This document shows, in pieces, positions 54,937 through 63,705 of a stretch of DNA of 64,000 nt. Position numbers and translations under genes: made by a program. Position 1 is the first letter of the stretch, and each line of letters starts with the position of its first letter. The notes under the pieces were generated by a model, which ran no database searches, was not told the DNA's origin, and was given only the letters and a program-made list of their open reading frames with translations. The stretch lies in assembly GCF_008868125.1 (NCBI RefSeq), contig NZ_WAAQ01000002.1, positions 868,001 to 932,000 of the forward strand, given 5' to 3'. This DNA is from Microbacterium maritypicum (GTDB lineage: Bacteria; Actinomycetota; Actinomycetes; Actinomycetales; Microbacteriaceae).

Positions 54937-56859
54937 ATGTCGCGCCAGCGCCAGGACCAGCTCCTCGCAGCGCTGCTGCGCCAGGAAGGATGGGCGACGG
55001 CCGCGAGCCTCGCCGATCTGCTCGGAGTCACGCCGCGAAGCATCCGCTCCTACGTCGCGGCGCTGAATGCGCGCACGCCCGGTGCCGGCGTGATCGAGTC
55101 CGGCCCGGCCGGGTATCGTGCAGGGCCCGGTGCCCGTGGTGCGCTCCGGATGCGTCAGACGGGGGAGTCGGCGCCGCGCGATCGGCTTCACACGCTGGTG
55201 CGGCTCCTGCTGGACGAGCCTGCCGGGATCGACGTGTTCGACACGGCCGACGAGCTGCACGTCAGCGAGGCCACTCTCGAGGCGGACCTGGTGCGGGTGC
55301 GCGGCCTGCTCGACGGCACCGAGCTCCTGCTCGAGCGAGACCGGGAGCGCGTGCGTCTCCGAGGCGATGAGCCCGCGCAGCGCCGTCTTCTCAGCAGGCT
55401 CGCGCACGACGAGATGGACGACGCGTCCTTCCACCCCGAGACCTTCCGCCGTGCGCTCTCCGGGTCCGCGGTGGCTGCCAGCGCCGTCGGGCCGTTCAAG
55501 TCCTCCCTGGTCCGCGAACTCGGCGAGCTCGGCTACTACGTGAACGAGCTCGCGATCGCCGACGTGCTGCTGCACATCGCCATCGCGGCGGAGCGGGTCG
55601 CGGCCGGACACGCCCTGGAATCCTCGCCGGCGGGCACGCGGGAGGAGATCCCGCGCGTCGGCGCGGTCATCGCCCGCCTGGCCGCGGAGCACTTCTCGGT
55701 CGTGCTCGGCGAGGGCGACAGCGGCCACCTCGCCTCCCTCGTGCTCACCCGCATCGTCGCCCCCGGTGAGGATGCCACCCGGGAGGTCGCGCGCAGCGGC
55801 GTGGACCCGGCCGTCGAAGCCGCCGTGCGCGCCGAGATCAGCCGGGCGGCCGAGGACTTCCAGGTCGACCTGGTCGACGAGACGTTCGTGCTCCGACTCG
55901 CGCTGCACGTGCAGAACCTGCTGCGTCGCGCCGAGGAGAGCGCGCTGACGCGCAACCCGCTCACCCGCTCCCTCAAGACGACGTATCCGATGATCTTCGA
56001 GGTGGCGGTCTCGATCGCCAGCGGCTTGCACGACCGCGTCGGCACGCCCATCCACGACGATGAGATCGCGTACATCGCCATGCATGTCGGCGGACGGCTG
56101 GAGCGCAGCCGCAAGGCCGAGTCGATCCTCACCGCCACTATCGTCTGCCCGGGGTATCACGAGCTGCACGAGCTGCTCCGCTCGAGCGTCGACCGCTCGC
56201 TGGGCTCGGCGATCGAGGTCACGACCGTCGTGACGAACGTCGATCCCGACTGGTCGTCCTTCGACACCGACCTCGTGCTCAGCACGATCGAACCGGGGTC
56301 CTCCGGCGACCGTTTCGTGCGCATCCAGCCGTTCCTGACCGACGCCGACGTCGACCGCATCCAGCAGGCGGCGGCTCGGGTGCGTCGGGGCCGACGTCTC
56401 ACGCGCCTTCGGGGTGAGCTCGCCCGCTACTTCCTGGCCGACGCCTACGTGTTCCCGCTGCCGGACGAGGGGGAGGAGGCGATCATCCGACGCCTCGGCG
56501 GGCTCCTCGTCCAGGCGGGGCTGATCGGCGAGGACTACGTCGAGAACACCATCGTGCGCGAGCGGATGTCCTCGACCGCCTTCACGGATGCGCTCGCGGT
56601 CCCGCACGCGCTCCAGATGACCGCGAGCCGCACCGCCATCGCCATCGGCGTCGCCGACGGCTCTGCGGCGTGGGGCGGAGGACGCGTGCAGGTCGTCGCG
56701 CTCGCGGCCTTCAGCGAGAGCGATCGTGCGGCGTTCCAGACCGTGTTCGAGCAGCTGGTCGAAGTGTTCAGCGAGCGCGAGAGCGTGCAGCGGATCGTCC
56801 GGAAGGGGACGACCTTCGAGGCGTTCCTCGACGAGCTCGTCTCCGTGATCGACGGCTGA
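54937..56859 (+). CDS. mtlR: MtlR/BglG-type PRD-containing transcriptional activator
   Basis: 640 residues from ATG 54937 (GGGGAGGA upstream). N-terminal HTH_11 (about 5-60, ASLADLLGVTPRSIRSY), then two PRD domains (about 175-400), a IIB-like domain (TIVCPGYHELHELL near 415) and a C-terminal mannitol-type IIA domain with AVPHALQM. Such activators read PTS phosphorylation: HPr-P and EIIs phosphorylate the PRDs, IIB and IIA. It is divergent from the mtl operon. Confidence 0.92.
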   Translation: MSRQRQDQLLAALLRQEGWATAASLADLLGVTPRSIRSYVAALNARTPGAGVIESGPAGYRAGPGARGALRMRQTGESAPRDRLHTLVRLLLDEPAGIDVFDTADELHVSEATLEADLVRVRGLLDGTELLLERDRERVRLRGDEPAQRRLLSRLAHDEMDDASFHPETFRRALSGSAVAASAVGPFKSSLVRELGELGYYVNELAIADVLLHIAIAAERVAAGHALESSPAGTREEIPRVGAVIARLAAEHFSVVLGEGDSGHLASLVLTRIVAPGEDATREVARSGVDPAVEAAVRAEISRAAEDFQVDLVDETFVLRLALHVQNLLRRAEESALTRNPLTRSLKTTYPMIFEVAVSIASGLHDRVGTPIHDDEIAYIAMHVGGRLERSRKAESILTATIVCPGYHELHELLRSSVDRSLGSAIEVTTVVTNVDPDWSSFDTDLVLSTIEPGSSGDRFVRIQPFLTDADVDRIQQAAARVRRGRRLTRLRGELARYFLADAYVFPLPDEGEEAIIRRLGGLLVQAGLIGEDYVENTIVRERMSSTAFTDALAVPHALQMTASRTAIAIGVADGSAAWGGGRVQVVALAAFSESDRAAFQTVFEQLVEVFSERESVQRIVRKGTTFEAFLDELVSVIDG

Positions 56860-56871
56860 CCGCGGTCATCG

Positions 56872-57135
56872 TCATCCGCGGGGAGCGAGCACCTCCGCGA
56901 GCTGATCGAGAACGGCCTCAGCCGTCGCGGAGGGCGCCGTCTCGAGCACGACCGAATCCCCCGAGGCGATCCCGAGGTCCATGACCGCCAGCACACTGGT
57001 CAGGTCGACGATCGTGCCGTCGCCCGTGCGGAGGGTCACCGGAGCGGTATGGGACTGCGCGAGTCGTACCAGCTCGGCCACCGGTCGGGCGTGCGCACCG
57101 TTGTGCGCGCTGACGACGAGGTGTCGGACGGGCAT
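56872..57135 (-). CDS. Second HPr-family phosphocarrier protein
   Basis: 87 residues. The phospho-His motif is HNGAHARPV (His15), and the Ser46 region reads DLTSVLAVMDLG. It differs markedly from the HPr at 54175. It starts 2 nt after the phosphosugar mutase stop, so it is read from the PNP-mutase operon and not from the mannitol operon. The acceptor or target is unknown; DhaM/FPr-like or regulatory roles are possible. Confidence 0.85.
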   Translation of the reverse strand: MPVRHLVVSAHNGAHARPVAELVRLAQSHTAPVTLRTGDGTIVDLTSVLAVMDLGIASGDSVVLETAPSATAEAVLDQLAEVLAPRG

Positions 57136-57137
57136 GC

Positions 57138-58808
57138 TCAGGAACGCTCGTCGAGCAGGGCGCGGACTCCGGCTTCGAGCTCTGCGACCGCCTCACGCGC
57201 ACTCTCCGCCGACTCCGCGCGGGCGTCGATGTAGACCTTGAGCTTCGGTTCGGTGCCGCTGGGGCGCACGATCACCCGTGATCCGTCGACGAGACGGTAC
57301 CGCAGCACGTCGCCGGACGGCTGGCCGGGCGCTGCCTGCAGAAGATCCTCGGCGGAGGCGATCGAACGTCCGGCGATGTGCGTCGGAGGAAGCGTGCGCA
57401 GCGCGAGCATCACGTTGCCGATGACCGCGAGGTCCTCGACGCGCACCGACACCTGGCCGCTCGCGAAATGCCCGTAGGTCTCTCCGAGCTCATCGAGCAG
57501 ATCGACGAGCGTGGCTCCCCGGTCGCGTGCCTCCGCGGCGAGGCCGAGGATGGCGACCGCGGCCGATACGCCGTCCTTGTCGCGCACGGTCTCCGGGTTC
57601 ACGAGGTAGCCCAGTGCCTCCTCGAAGCCGAAGACGATGCCGGGGGCGCGCGAGATCCACTTGAACCCGGTGAGGGTCTCGTGGAAGTCGAGTCCGTGGT
57701 GCGCCGCGACGGCACCGAGACCGGGGGAGGAGACGAGGGAGCACGCGAGCGATGCACCCGGGGTTCCTGCCGCGGCGCGGGCAGCCCGCGCGCCGAGCAG
57801 GAGACCGACCTCGTTGCCGGTGAGACGTCGCCAACCGTCCGCTGTCGAAGCATCGGGCACGGCGACGGCCAGGCGGTCCGCATCGGGGTCGTTCGCCAGG
57901 ATGAAGTCGGCCTTGACCCGGCGGGCCCTCGCGAAGGCGAGATCCATCGCTCCCGGTTCCTCGGGGTTCGGGAACGAGACGGTGCGGAACGTGGCATCGG
58001 GGGTGAGCTGCTCGTCGACGACGAAGGGCTGGGGGTAGCCGGCGTCCTTCACGATGCGCGACAGCGTCTCCCAGCCGACCCCGTGCATCGCGGTGTACAC
58101 CCACCGCATGCCCGTGGTGCCCGCCGGGGCCGGGGCCACGGCGACGGTCGCGGCGATGTAGGCCTCGACGACCTCTTCACCGGCGGTCTCGTAGTCCGTG
58201 GAGCGCGGGAGCGTCGCGACGGATCCCGCGTCGGCCGTGCGCTGGATGTGCGCGGCGATCTCGGCGTCTGCGGGGGCGACGATCTGCGACCCGTGGTCGG
58301 CGCCGCCGAGGTAGACCTTGTAGCCGTTGTCGTTCGGCGGGTTGTGGCTCGCGGTCACCATCACTCCGGCATCGGCTCCGAAGTGGCGCACGGCGAAAGC
58401 GAGCACGGGCGTCGGGAGGAGCCGGGGGAGCAGGATCGCGCGCAGACCTGCCCCGGCGAACAGCTCGGCGGAGTCCGTCGCGAACACGCGGGAGTTGCGG
58501 CGTCCGTCGTAGCCGACGACGACTGTCGGCGTGCGTCCGTCGGACTTCTCGCGCAGGTAGGCGGCGAAGCCCGCGGCGGCCTGCGCAACGAGCACCCTGT
58601 TCATCCGGTTGCTGCCGGCACCGAGCTCGCCGCGGAGACCGGCGGTCCCGAACGCGAGCCGCGTGCGGAAACGGTCCTCCAGGTCGGCGATCGCCCCTTC
58701 GTCGCCGGCGGCGGCACGGGTGATCACACCGGCCAGCTCGTCGCGCGTCTCGTGATCCGGGTCCTGTCGCAGCCAGGCCCTGGCCTGCGCGAGCAGCTCC
58801 TCGTTCAC
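57138..58808 (-). CDS. Phosphosugar mutase (phosphomannomutase/phosphoglucomutase family, PmmB-like)
   Basis: 556 residues. The phospho-Ser loop is VTASHNPPNDNGY, the metal loop DPDADRLA, the sugar-binding loop EEALGYLV and the phosphate loop RPSGTEPK. GTG start overlaps the PNP stop (GTGA). This pairing, also found in M. tuberculosis (deoD-pmmB), suggests it moves phosphate on (deoxy)ribose-1-phosphate, i.e. a phosphopentomutase, but glucose or mannose phosphates remain possible. Confidence 0.9.
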   Translation of the reverse strand: MNEELLAQARAWLRQDPDHETRDELAGVITRAAAGDEGAIADLEDRFRTRLAFGTAGLRGELGAGSNRMNRVLVAQAAAGFAAYLREKSDGRTPTVVVGYDGRRNSRVFATDSAELFAGAGLRAILLPRLLPTPVLAFAVRHFGADAGVMVTASHNPPNDNGYKVYLGGADHGSQIVAPADAEIAAHIQRTADAGSVATLPRSTDYETAGEEVVEAYIAATVAVAPAPAGTTGMRWVYTAMHGVGWETLSRIVKDAGYPQPFVVDEQLTPDATFRTVSFPNPEEPGAMDLAFARARRVKADFILANDPDADRLAVAVPDASTADGWRRLTGNEVGLLLGARAARAAAGTPGASLACSLVSSPGLGAVAAHHGLDFHETLTGFKWISRAPGIVFGFEEALGYLVNPETVRDKDGVSAAVAILGLAAEARDRGATLVDLLDELGETYGHFASGQVSVRVEDLAVIGNVMLALRTLPPTHIAGRSIASAEDLLQAAPGQPSGDVLRYRLVDGSRVIVRPSGTEPKLKVYIDARAESAESAREAVAELEAGVRALLDERS

Positions 58809-59638
58809 AGGGCCTCGACCACCCTCGCCAGGAGCGCGGAGATCACGGGTTCGGCCTCACGTCCGGCTTCGATCACCTCGCCATGGCTGAGCGGGGTCTG
58901 CTGGATGCCCGCGGCGAGGTTGGTGATGAGGGAGAAGCCGAGGATCTCCATGCCGGCCTCGCGGGCGGCGATCGCCTCGAGCGCGGTCGACATGCCGACG
59001 ATGTGGCCGCCGATGTGCTTGGCCATCTGCACCTCCGCCGGGGTCTCGTAGTGCGGGCCGCGGAACTGCGTGTAGACGCCCTCGTCGAGCGTCGGGTCGA
59101 CGGTGCGGGCGACGTCGCGCAGGCGCTTCGAATAGAGGTCCGTGAGGTCGACGAACGTGGCGCCCTCGAGCGGGGAGTCCGCGGTGAGGTTGATGTGGTC
59201 GCTGATGAGCACGGGCTGACCGGGCGTCCACGTCTCGCGGATGCCGCCGGCGCCGTTGGTCAGCACCATGATCTTGGCGCCGGTGGCGGCGGCGGTGCGC
59301 ACGCTGTGCACCACGCGGCGCACGCCGTGAGCCTCGTAGTAGTGGGTGCGTGCACCGATGACGAGCACGTTCTTGCCGTCGGGGGTGCGGATGCTGCGCA
59401 GGGTGCCGACGTGGCCTTCGAGCGCGGGCTTGGAGAAGCCGGTGACCTCGGTCGCGGGGATCGTCGCGACGGTCTCGCCGATGATGTCGGCGGCCTTGCC
59501 CCAGCCGCTGCCGAGGGTGAGGGCGATGTCGTGCTTCTCGACACCGGTCAGACGTGCGATGTCGGCTGCGGCCTGCGCGGCGACCTCGAACGGGTTCGCG
59601 GTCGGGTCGTCGAGGGGGTTGCTGTGCGTTTCGGGCAT
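58805..59638 (-). CDS. Purine nucleoside phosphorylase
   Basis: 277 residues, the trimeric class II type. LGSGWG, RTHYYEAHG, TNGAGGI and the RGPHYETPAEVQ/GGHIVGMST block form the phosphate and purine sites. It phosphorolyses (deoxy)inosine and (deoxy)guanosine, completing the salvage route begun by Add. TAGAGT lies 6 nt before the ATG, so the mRNA is probably leaderless. Confidence 0.95.
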   Translation of the reverse strand: MPETHSNPLDDPTANPFEVAAQAAADIARLTGVEKHDIALTLGSGWGKAADIIGETVATIPATEVTGFSKPALEGHVGTLRSIRTPDGKNVLVIGARTHYYEAHGVRRVVHSVRTAAATGAKIMVLTNGAGGIRETWTPGQPVLISDHINLTADSPLEGATFVDLTDLYSKRLRDVARTVDPTLDEGVYTQFRGPHYETPAEVQMAKHIGGHIVGMSTALEAIAAREAGMEILGFSLITNLAAGIQQTPLSHGEVIEAGREAEPVISALLARVVEAL

Positions 59639-59644
59639 GGATCC

Positions 59645-59650
59645 ACTCTA
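59645..59650 (-). promoter_or_regulatory. Leaderless -10 box of the purine nucleoside phosphorylase gene
   Basis: TAGAGT on the minus strand, 6 nt before the ATG at 59638. Confidence 0.55.
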
Positions 59651-59682
59651 GGAAGGTGCAGGCTCGGGTGCCAGGATTGCGC

Positions 59683-59688
59683 GAGAAT
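59683..59688 (+). promoter_or_regulatory. Possible leaderless -10 box of the quinone reductase gene
   Basis: GAGAAT, 7 nt before the ATG at 59696; a weaker match than the other leaderless boxes. Confidence 0.4.
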
Positions 59689-59695
59689 GGATTCC

Positions 59696-61135
59696 ATGTC
59701 TTCCACCACTTTCGAGCGCACTCAGCGCGTCGCCGTCCTCGGCGGCGGTCCCGGCGGCTACGAGGCGGCCCTCGCGGCTGCCCAGTTGGGGGCCGAGGTC
59801 ACCCTGGTCGAGCGCGTGGGAGTCGGCGGATCCGCCGTCCTCACGGACGTCGTGCCCTCGAAGAGCCTGATCGCCACCGCCGATGCCGCCGTCGCCATCT
59901 CCGAGGCGAGCGACCTCGGTGTGAACTTCTACGCGAAGGGCGATCACTCCAGGCCGCTCAAGCCGGAGATCGCGATCAACCTCGCCGCGGTGAACAAGCG
60001 CCTGCTCGCACTGGCGGGTCAGCAGTCCGAGGACATGCGCGCCACGCTCCTCGAAGCCGGGGTGCGCATCCTGTCCGGACACGGCCGCCTCGAGGGGCCC
60101 ACCGCGATCATCGTGTCGACGGGCCAGGGCGGCACCGACTTCGATCGGGTCGAGGCCGACACGATCGTCGTGGCCGTCGGCGCCTCGCCGCGCGAGCTCG
60201 ACTCGGCCAAGCCCGACGGCAAGCGCATCCTGACCTGGACCCAGCTGTACGACATGAAGGCCCTTCCCGAGCACCTCATCGTGGTCGGATCGGGTGTCAC
60301 GGGTGCGGAGTTCGCCTCCGCCTACATGAACCTGGGGGCGAAGGTCACACTCGTCTCGAGCCGCGAGCAGGTGCTCCCCGGCGAGGACAAGGATGCCGCA
60401 GCCGTTCTCGAGAAGGTGTTCAAGCGCGGGGGGATGCAGGTGCTCTCCAAGTCCCGCGCCGACCGGGTCGAGGTCACCGACGAGGGCGTCACGGTCACGC
60501 TGTCCGACGGGCGCACCGTCGACGGCAGCCACTGCCTCATGGCGGTCGGGTCGATCCCGAACACCGCGGGCATCGGTCTGGAGGAGGCCGGCGTCGAGCT
60601 CGACGAGTCGGGGCACGTCCGTGTGAACAGGGTCGCGCGCACCTCGGTCCCCAACGTGTACGCCGTCGGCGACTGCACGAACTTCTTCCCGCTGGCCTCC
60701 GTCGCCTCGATGCAGGGCCGCACGGCCGTGTTCCACGCCCTGGGCGACATCGTGATCCCGCTCGAGCAGATCAAGATCACCTCGAACATCTTCACCGCGC
60801 CCGAGATCGCCACGGTCGGCTACGGCGAGAAGGACGTCGAGGACGGCGTGGCCGACGGCCTGGTCTACAAGCTCCCGCTCGCGGCGAACCCGCGCGCGAA
60901 GATGATGGGCATCAAGGACGGCTTCGTCAAGCTCATCGCGCGCAAGGGATCGGGCACGGTGATCGGCGGCGTGATCGTCGCTCCCAAGGCCTCGGAGCTG
61001 ATCTACCCGATCGCGGTCGCCGTCGAGCGCCGTCTCACGGTCGACCAGGTCTCCCGGGTCTTCGCGGCGTACCCCTCGCTGTCCAGCAGCATCACCGATG
61101 CGAGCAGGGCGATGCACCTTGTGAACATCTCCTGA
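59696..61135 (+). CDS. NAD(P)H-quinone dehydrogenase, LpdA-type
   Basis: 479 residues from ATG 59696; an in-frame ATG 9 nt earlier is possible. It has the dihydrolipoamide-dehydrogenase build: FAD motif GGGPGGYEAA, NAD motif VGSGVTGAEFA, AVGDCTN and a C-terminal dimer domain. The region of the redox disulfide reads GVGGSAVLTDVVPSKS and lacks both Cys residues, as in M. tuberculosis LpdA (Rv3303c), a quinone reductase. It is thus unlikely to act in pyruvate dehydrogenase. A hairpin terminator follows. Confidence 0.9.
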   Translation: MSSTTFERTQRVAVLGGGPGGYEAALAAAQLGAEVTLVERVGVGGSAVLTDVVPSKSLIATADAAVAISEASDLGVNFYAKGDHSRPLKPEIAINLAAVNKRLLALAGQQSEDMRATLLEAGVRILSGHGRLEGPTAIIVSTGQGGTDFDRVEADTIVVAVGASPRELDSAKPDGKRILTWTQLYDMKALPEHLIVVGSGVTGAEFASAYMNLGAKVTLVSSREQVLPGEDKDAAAVLEKVFKRGGMQVLSKSRADRVEVTDEGVTVTLSDGRTVDGSHCLMAVGSIPNTAGIGLEEAGVELDESGHVRVNRVARTSVPNVYAVGDCTNFFPLASVASMQGRTAVFHALGDIVIPLEQIKITSNIFTAPEIATVGYGEKDVEDGVADGLVYKLPLAANPRAKMMGIKDGFVKLIARKGSGTVIGGVIVAPKASELIYPIAVAVERRLTVDQVSRVFAAYPSLSSSITDASRAMHLVNIS

Positions 61136-61149
61136 TCCGCGGAGACATG

Positions 61150-61183
61150 CGAAAGGCGCCCCACCGCGGTGGGGCGCCTTTCG
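61150..61183. terminator. Bidirectional hairpin terminator
   Basis: 15-bp perfect stem, 61150-61164 with 61169-61183, loop CGCG, between the convergent quinone reductase and carboxylase genes. Confidence 0.88.
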
Positions 61184-61198
61184 CGTCGATGCTGTGCG

Positions 61199-62965
61199 TC
61201 AGCTGATCGTGAGCAGCTGGTGTCCTGCGGAGACCGTGGCGCCGGCGTCCGCGTTGATGTTGCCGACCACGCCGTCCTTGTGCGCCTGCAGCGGCTGCTC
61301 CATCTTCATGGCCTCGAGCACGACGACCAGGTCGCCCTTGACGACCTGCTGTCCGTCGGCGACGGCGATCTTGACGACGGTGGCCTGCATGGGCGACTTG
61401 ACCGCGTCACCGGATGCTCCGGCGTTGGCGGTGGTGGCGTGGCTGCGACGCGACGGCGGGACGGCGGCAGGGCGCCCGGCGGTGCCGGCCGCGACCGCGA
61501 CGCGATCGGGCAGGCTCACCTCGAGACGCTTGCCGGAGACCTCGACGACGACCGTGTGACGCGATTCCGCAGGCGTCGGCGCCTCGAGCTCGCCGTCCCA
61601 CGCGGGGATGTCGTTGACGAACTCCGTCTCGATCCAGCGCGTGAAGACGCCGAACTCGCCGTTCTCCGCGGTGAACGCGGGATCGCGCACGACCTTGCGG
61701 TGGAACGGGATGACGGTGGGGAGCCCTGCGACCTCGAACTCGTCGAGCGCGCGGCGCGAGCGCTCCAGTGCTTCCGCCCTGTCTTTGCCCGTCACGATGA
61801 TCTTCGCCAGAAGCGAGTCGAACGCACCCGAGACCGCGTCGCCGGCGGTGACGCCCGAGTCGAGCCGGATGCCGGGACCGCCGAACGTCTTGAACACGTG
61901 GATCGGGCCGGGCTGGGGCAGGAATCCGCGACCGGGGTCTTCGCCGTTGATGCGGAACTCGATCGAGTGCCCCTGCGGCTTCGGGTCGTCGTAGTCGATG
62001 GTGCCGCCGGCCGCGATGCGGAACTGCTCGCGCACCAGGTCGATGCCGGTGACCTCTTCGGAGACCGGGTGCTCGACCTGCAGGCGGGTGTTCACCTCGA
62101 GGAACGACACCGTGCCGTCGGCGCCGATGAGGAACTCGCACGTGCCGGCGCCGACGTAGCCGACCTCCTTGAGGATGGCCTTCGACGCCGAGTAGAGGAG
62201 GTCATTCTGCTCCTGCGTGAGGAAGGGGGCGGGCGCCTCCTCGACGAGCTTCTGGTGGCGGCGCTGCAGTGAGCAGTCGCGCGTCGAGATGACGACGACA
62301 TTGCCCTCGGCGTCGGCCAGGCACTGCGTCTCGACGTGACGCGGCTTGTCGAGGTACTTCTCGACGAAGCACTCGCCGCGTCCGAAAGCGGCGACGGCCT
62401 CGCGGGTGGCGGATTCGAACAGCTCGGCGACCTCGTCGAGCTCACGCGCCACCTTGAGACCGCGTCCGCCGCCCCCGTAGGCCGCCTTGATGGCGATCGG
62501 CAGGCCGAACTCCTTCGCGAAGGCGATGACCTCGTCGGCGCCTTCCACGGGACCGGGAGTGCCGGGGGCGAGAGGTGCGCCGACCTTCTCTGCCACGTGA
62601 CGCGCGGTCACCTTGTCTCCGAGCGCCTCGATGGCCTCGGGCGACGGGCCGATCCAGGTCATCCCCGCACCGATGATGGCGCGAGCGAACTCGGCGTTCT
62701 CGGCGAGGAACCCGTATCCCGGGTGCACCGCGTCGGCACCGGCGCGGCGGGCGATCGAGAGGATCTTCTCGATCTGGAGGTAGGTCTCGGCACTGGTCGA
62801 GCCGCCGAGGGCGTAGGCCTCGTCGGCGAGGCGGACGTGCAGAGCGTCGCGATCCTGGTCGGCGTAGACGGCGACCGAGGCGATTCCGGAGTCCCGGGCG
62901 GCGCGGATGATGCGGACGGCGATCTCGCCGCGGTTGGCGATGAGCACCTTGGCGATAGCAGGCAT
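61199..62965 (-). CDS. Acyl-CoA carboxylase alpha chain (biotin carboxylase plus biotin carrier)
   Basis: 588 residues, AccA3-like. The biotin carboxylase domain covers about 1-450 ([16 protein letters not shown]-grasp loop [22 protein letters not shown]). The C-terminal biotinyl domain (about 520-588) has the biotin Lys in [10 protein letters not shown]. It makes carboxybiotin for acetyl-/propionyl-CoA carboxylation with beta chains encoded elsewhere. TAGGCT lies 7 nt before the ATG: leaderless. Confidence 0.95.
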   Translation of the reverse strand: MPAIAKVLIANRGEIAVRIIRAARDSGIASVAVYADQDRDALHVRLADEAYALGGSTSAETYLQIEKILSIARRAGADAVHPGYGFLAENAEFARAIIGAGMTWIGPSPEAIEALGDKVTARHVAEKVGAPLAPGTPGPVEGADEVIAFAKEFGLPIAIKAAYGGGGRGLKVARELDEVAELFESATREAVAAFGRGECFVEKYLDKPRHVETQCLADAEGNVVVISTRDCSLQRRHQKLVEEAPAPFLTQEQNDLLYSASKAILKEVGYVGAGTCEFLIGADGTVSFLEVNTRLQVEHPVSEEVTGIDLVREQFRIAAGGTIDYDDPKPQGHSIEFRINGEDPGRGFLPQPGPIHVFKTFGGPGIRLDSGVTAGDAVSGAFDSLLAKIIVTGKDRAEALERSRRALDEFEVAGLPTVIPFHRKVVRDPAFTAENGEFGVFTRWIETEFVNDIPAWDGELEAPTPAESRHTVVVEVSGKRLEVSLPDRVAVAAGTAGRPAAVPPSRRSHATTANAGASGDAVKSPMQATVVKIAVADGQQVVKGDLVVVLEAMKMEQPLQAHKDGVVGNINADAGATVSAGHQLLTIS

Positions 62966-62972
62966 GCTTGCC

Positions 62973-62978
62973 AGCCTA
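62973..62978 (-). promoter_or_regulatory. Leaderless -10 box of the acyl-CoA carboxylase gene
   Basis: TAGGCT on the minus strand, 7 nt before the ATG at 62965. Confidence 0.6.
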
Positions 62979-63043
62979 GCGAGAACGATCCCGATCCCTT
63001 TGACGACTCCCCACAAGAAAGTCGAGAAAACGTGGAGGGGAGT

Positions 63044-63682
63044 CTACGACCAGAGGTCCGTCCAGCGGACGCCGAGCTCGGCCGCCAGACGGCGGACGGT
63101 CGACAGCGACATGCCGACGACCGTCGAGGGGTCGCCGTCCACGCGCGTGATGAAGGCGCCGCCCAGGCTGTCGACGGTGAAGGCCCCTGCCACGTGCAGC
63201 GGCTCTTCGGAGGCGACGTACGCGGCGATCTCCGCGTCGCTCACGTCGTGTGCGAACGTCACGGCGGCTTCGGCGACGGCGGTGGCTTCGGTGGGCTCTG
63301 AGCCGGGAGCGACCCGGAACACGGAGTGCCCGGAGTGCAGGATGCCCGTCGCTCCGCGCATCTCCTGCCAGCGCCTGGTCGCCTCCTCCGGGGTGTAGGG
63401 CTTGCCGTACACCCGCCCACCGAGGGCGAACATCGAGTCCCCGCCGATCACCAGGCCGTCGAAGGTGCCTTCGTCGGCGAGACCGTGCGCGACGGCCACG
63501 GCCTTCGCGCGGGCGAGCAGCAGCACCAGTTCCGCCGGCGGCAGGGGTGCGCCTCGTTCCGCCTCTGCGGCGGCGGCGACGGCGTCCTCATCCACATCCG
63601 GCGACACCGTGAGCGGTTCGATGCCGGCCTGGCGGAGCAGCATGAGTCGGGCGGGGGAGGTGGAGGCGAGGCAGACGCGCAT
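63044..63682 (-). CDS. Maf-family nucleoside triphosphate pyrophosphatase
   Basis: 212 residues from ATG 63682. ASTSPARLMLLRQAG at the N terminus, the VIGGDSMF site and YGKPYTPEEA are the Maf motifs for house-cleaning dTTP/UTP or m7GTP pyrophosphatases. A GTG at 63691 would add three residues. TACGGT lies 7 nt before the ATG, so the mRNA is likely leaderless. Confidence 0.93.
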   Translation of the reverse strand: MRVCLASTSPARLMLLRQAGIEPLTVSPDVDEDAVAAAAEAERGAPLPPAELVLLLARAKAVAVAHGLADEGTFDGLVIGGDSMFALGGRVYGKPYTPEEATRRWQEMRGATGILHSGHSVFRVAPGSEPTEATAVAEAAVTFAHDVSDAEIAAYVASEEPLHVAGAFTVDSLGGAFITRVDGDPSTVVGMSLSTVRRLAAELGVRWTDLWS

Positions 63683-63689
63683 GTCCACC

Positions 63690-63699
63690 ACCGTATCCT
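63690..63699. promoter_or_regulatory. Overlapping divergent leaderless -10 boxes
   Basis: Minus strand TACGGT (63695-63690) serves maf; plus strand TATCCT (63694-63699) lies 6 nt before the ATG at 63706. The two boxes share two base pairs, so both promoters cannot open at once. Confidence 0.6.
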
Positions 63700-63705
63700 C
63701 GAAGA

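Noticed and set aside
56858..56867. 10-bp palindrome GACCGCGGTC at the end of mtlR as a terminator
   Set aside because: Too short, with no loop and no T run; chance level in GC-rich DNA.
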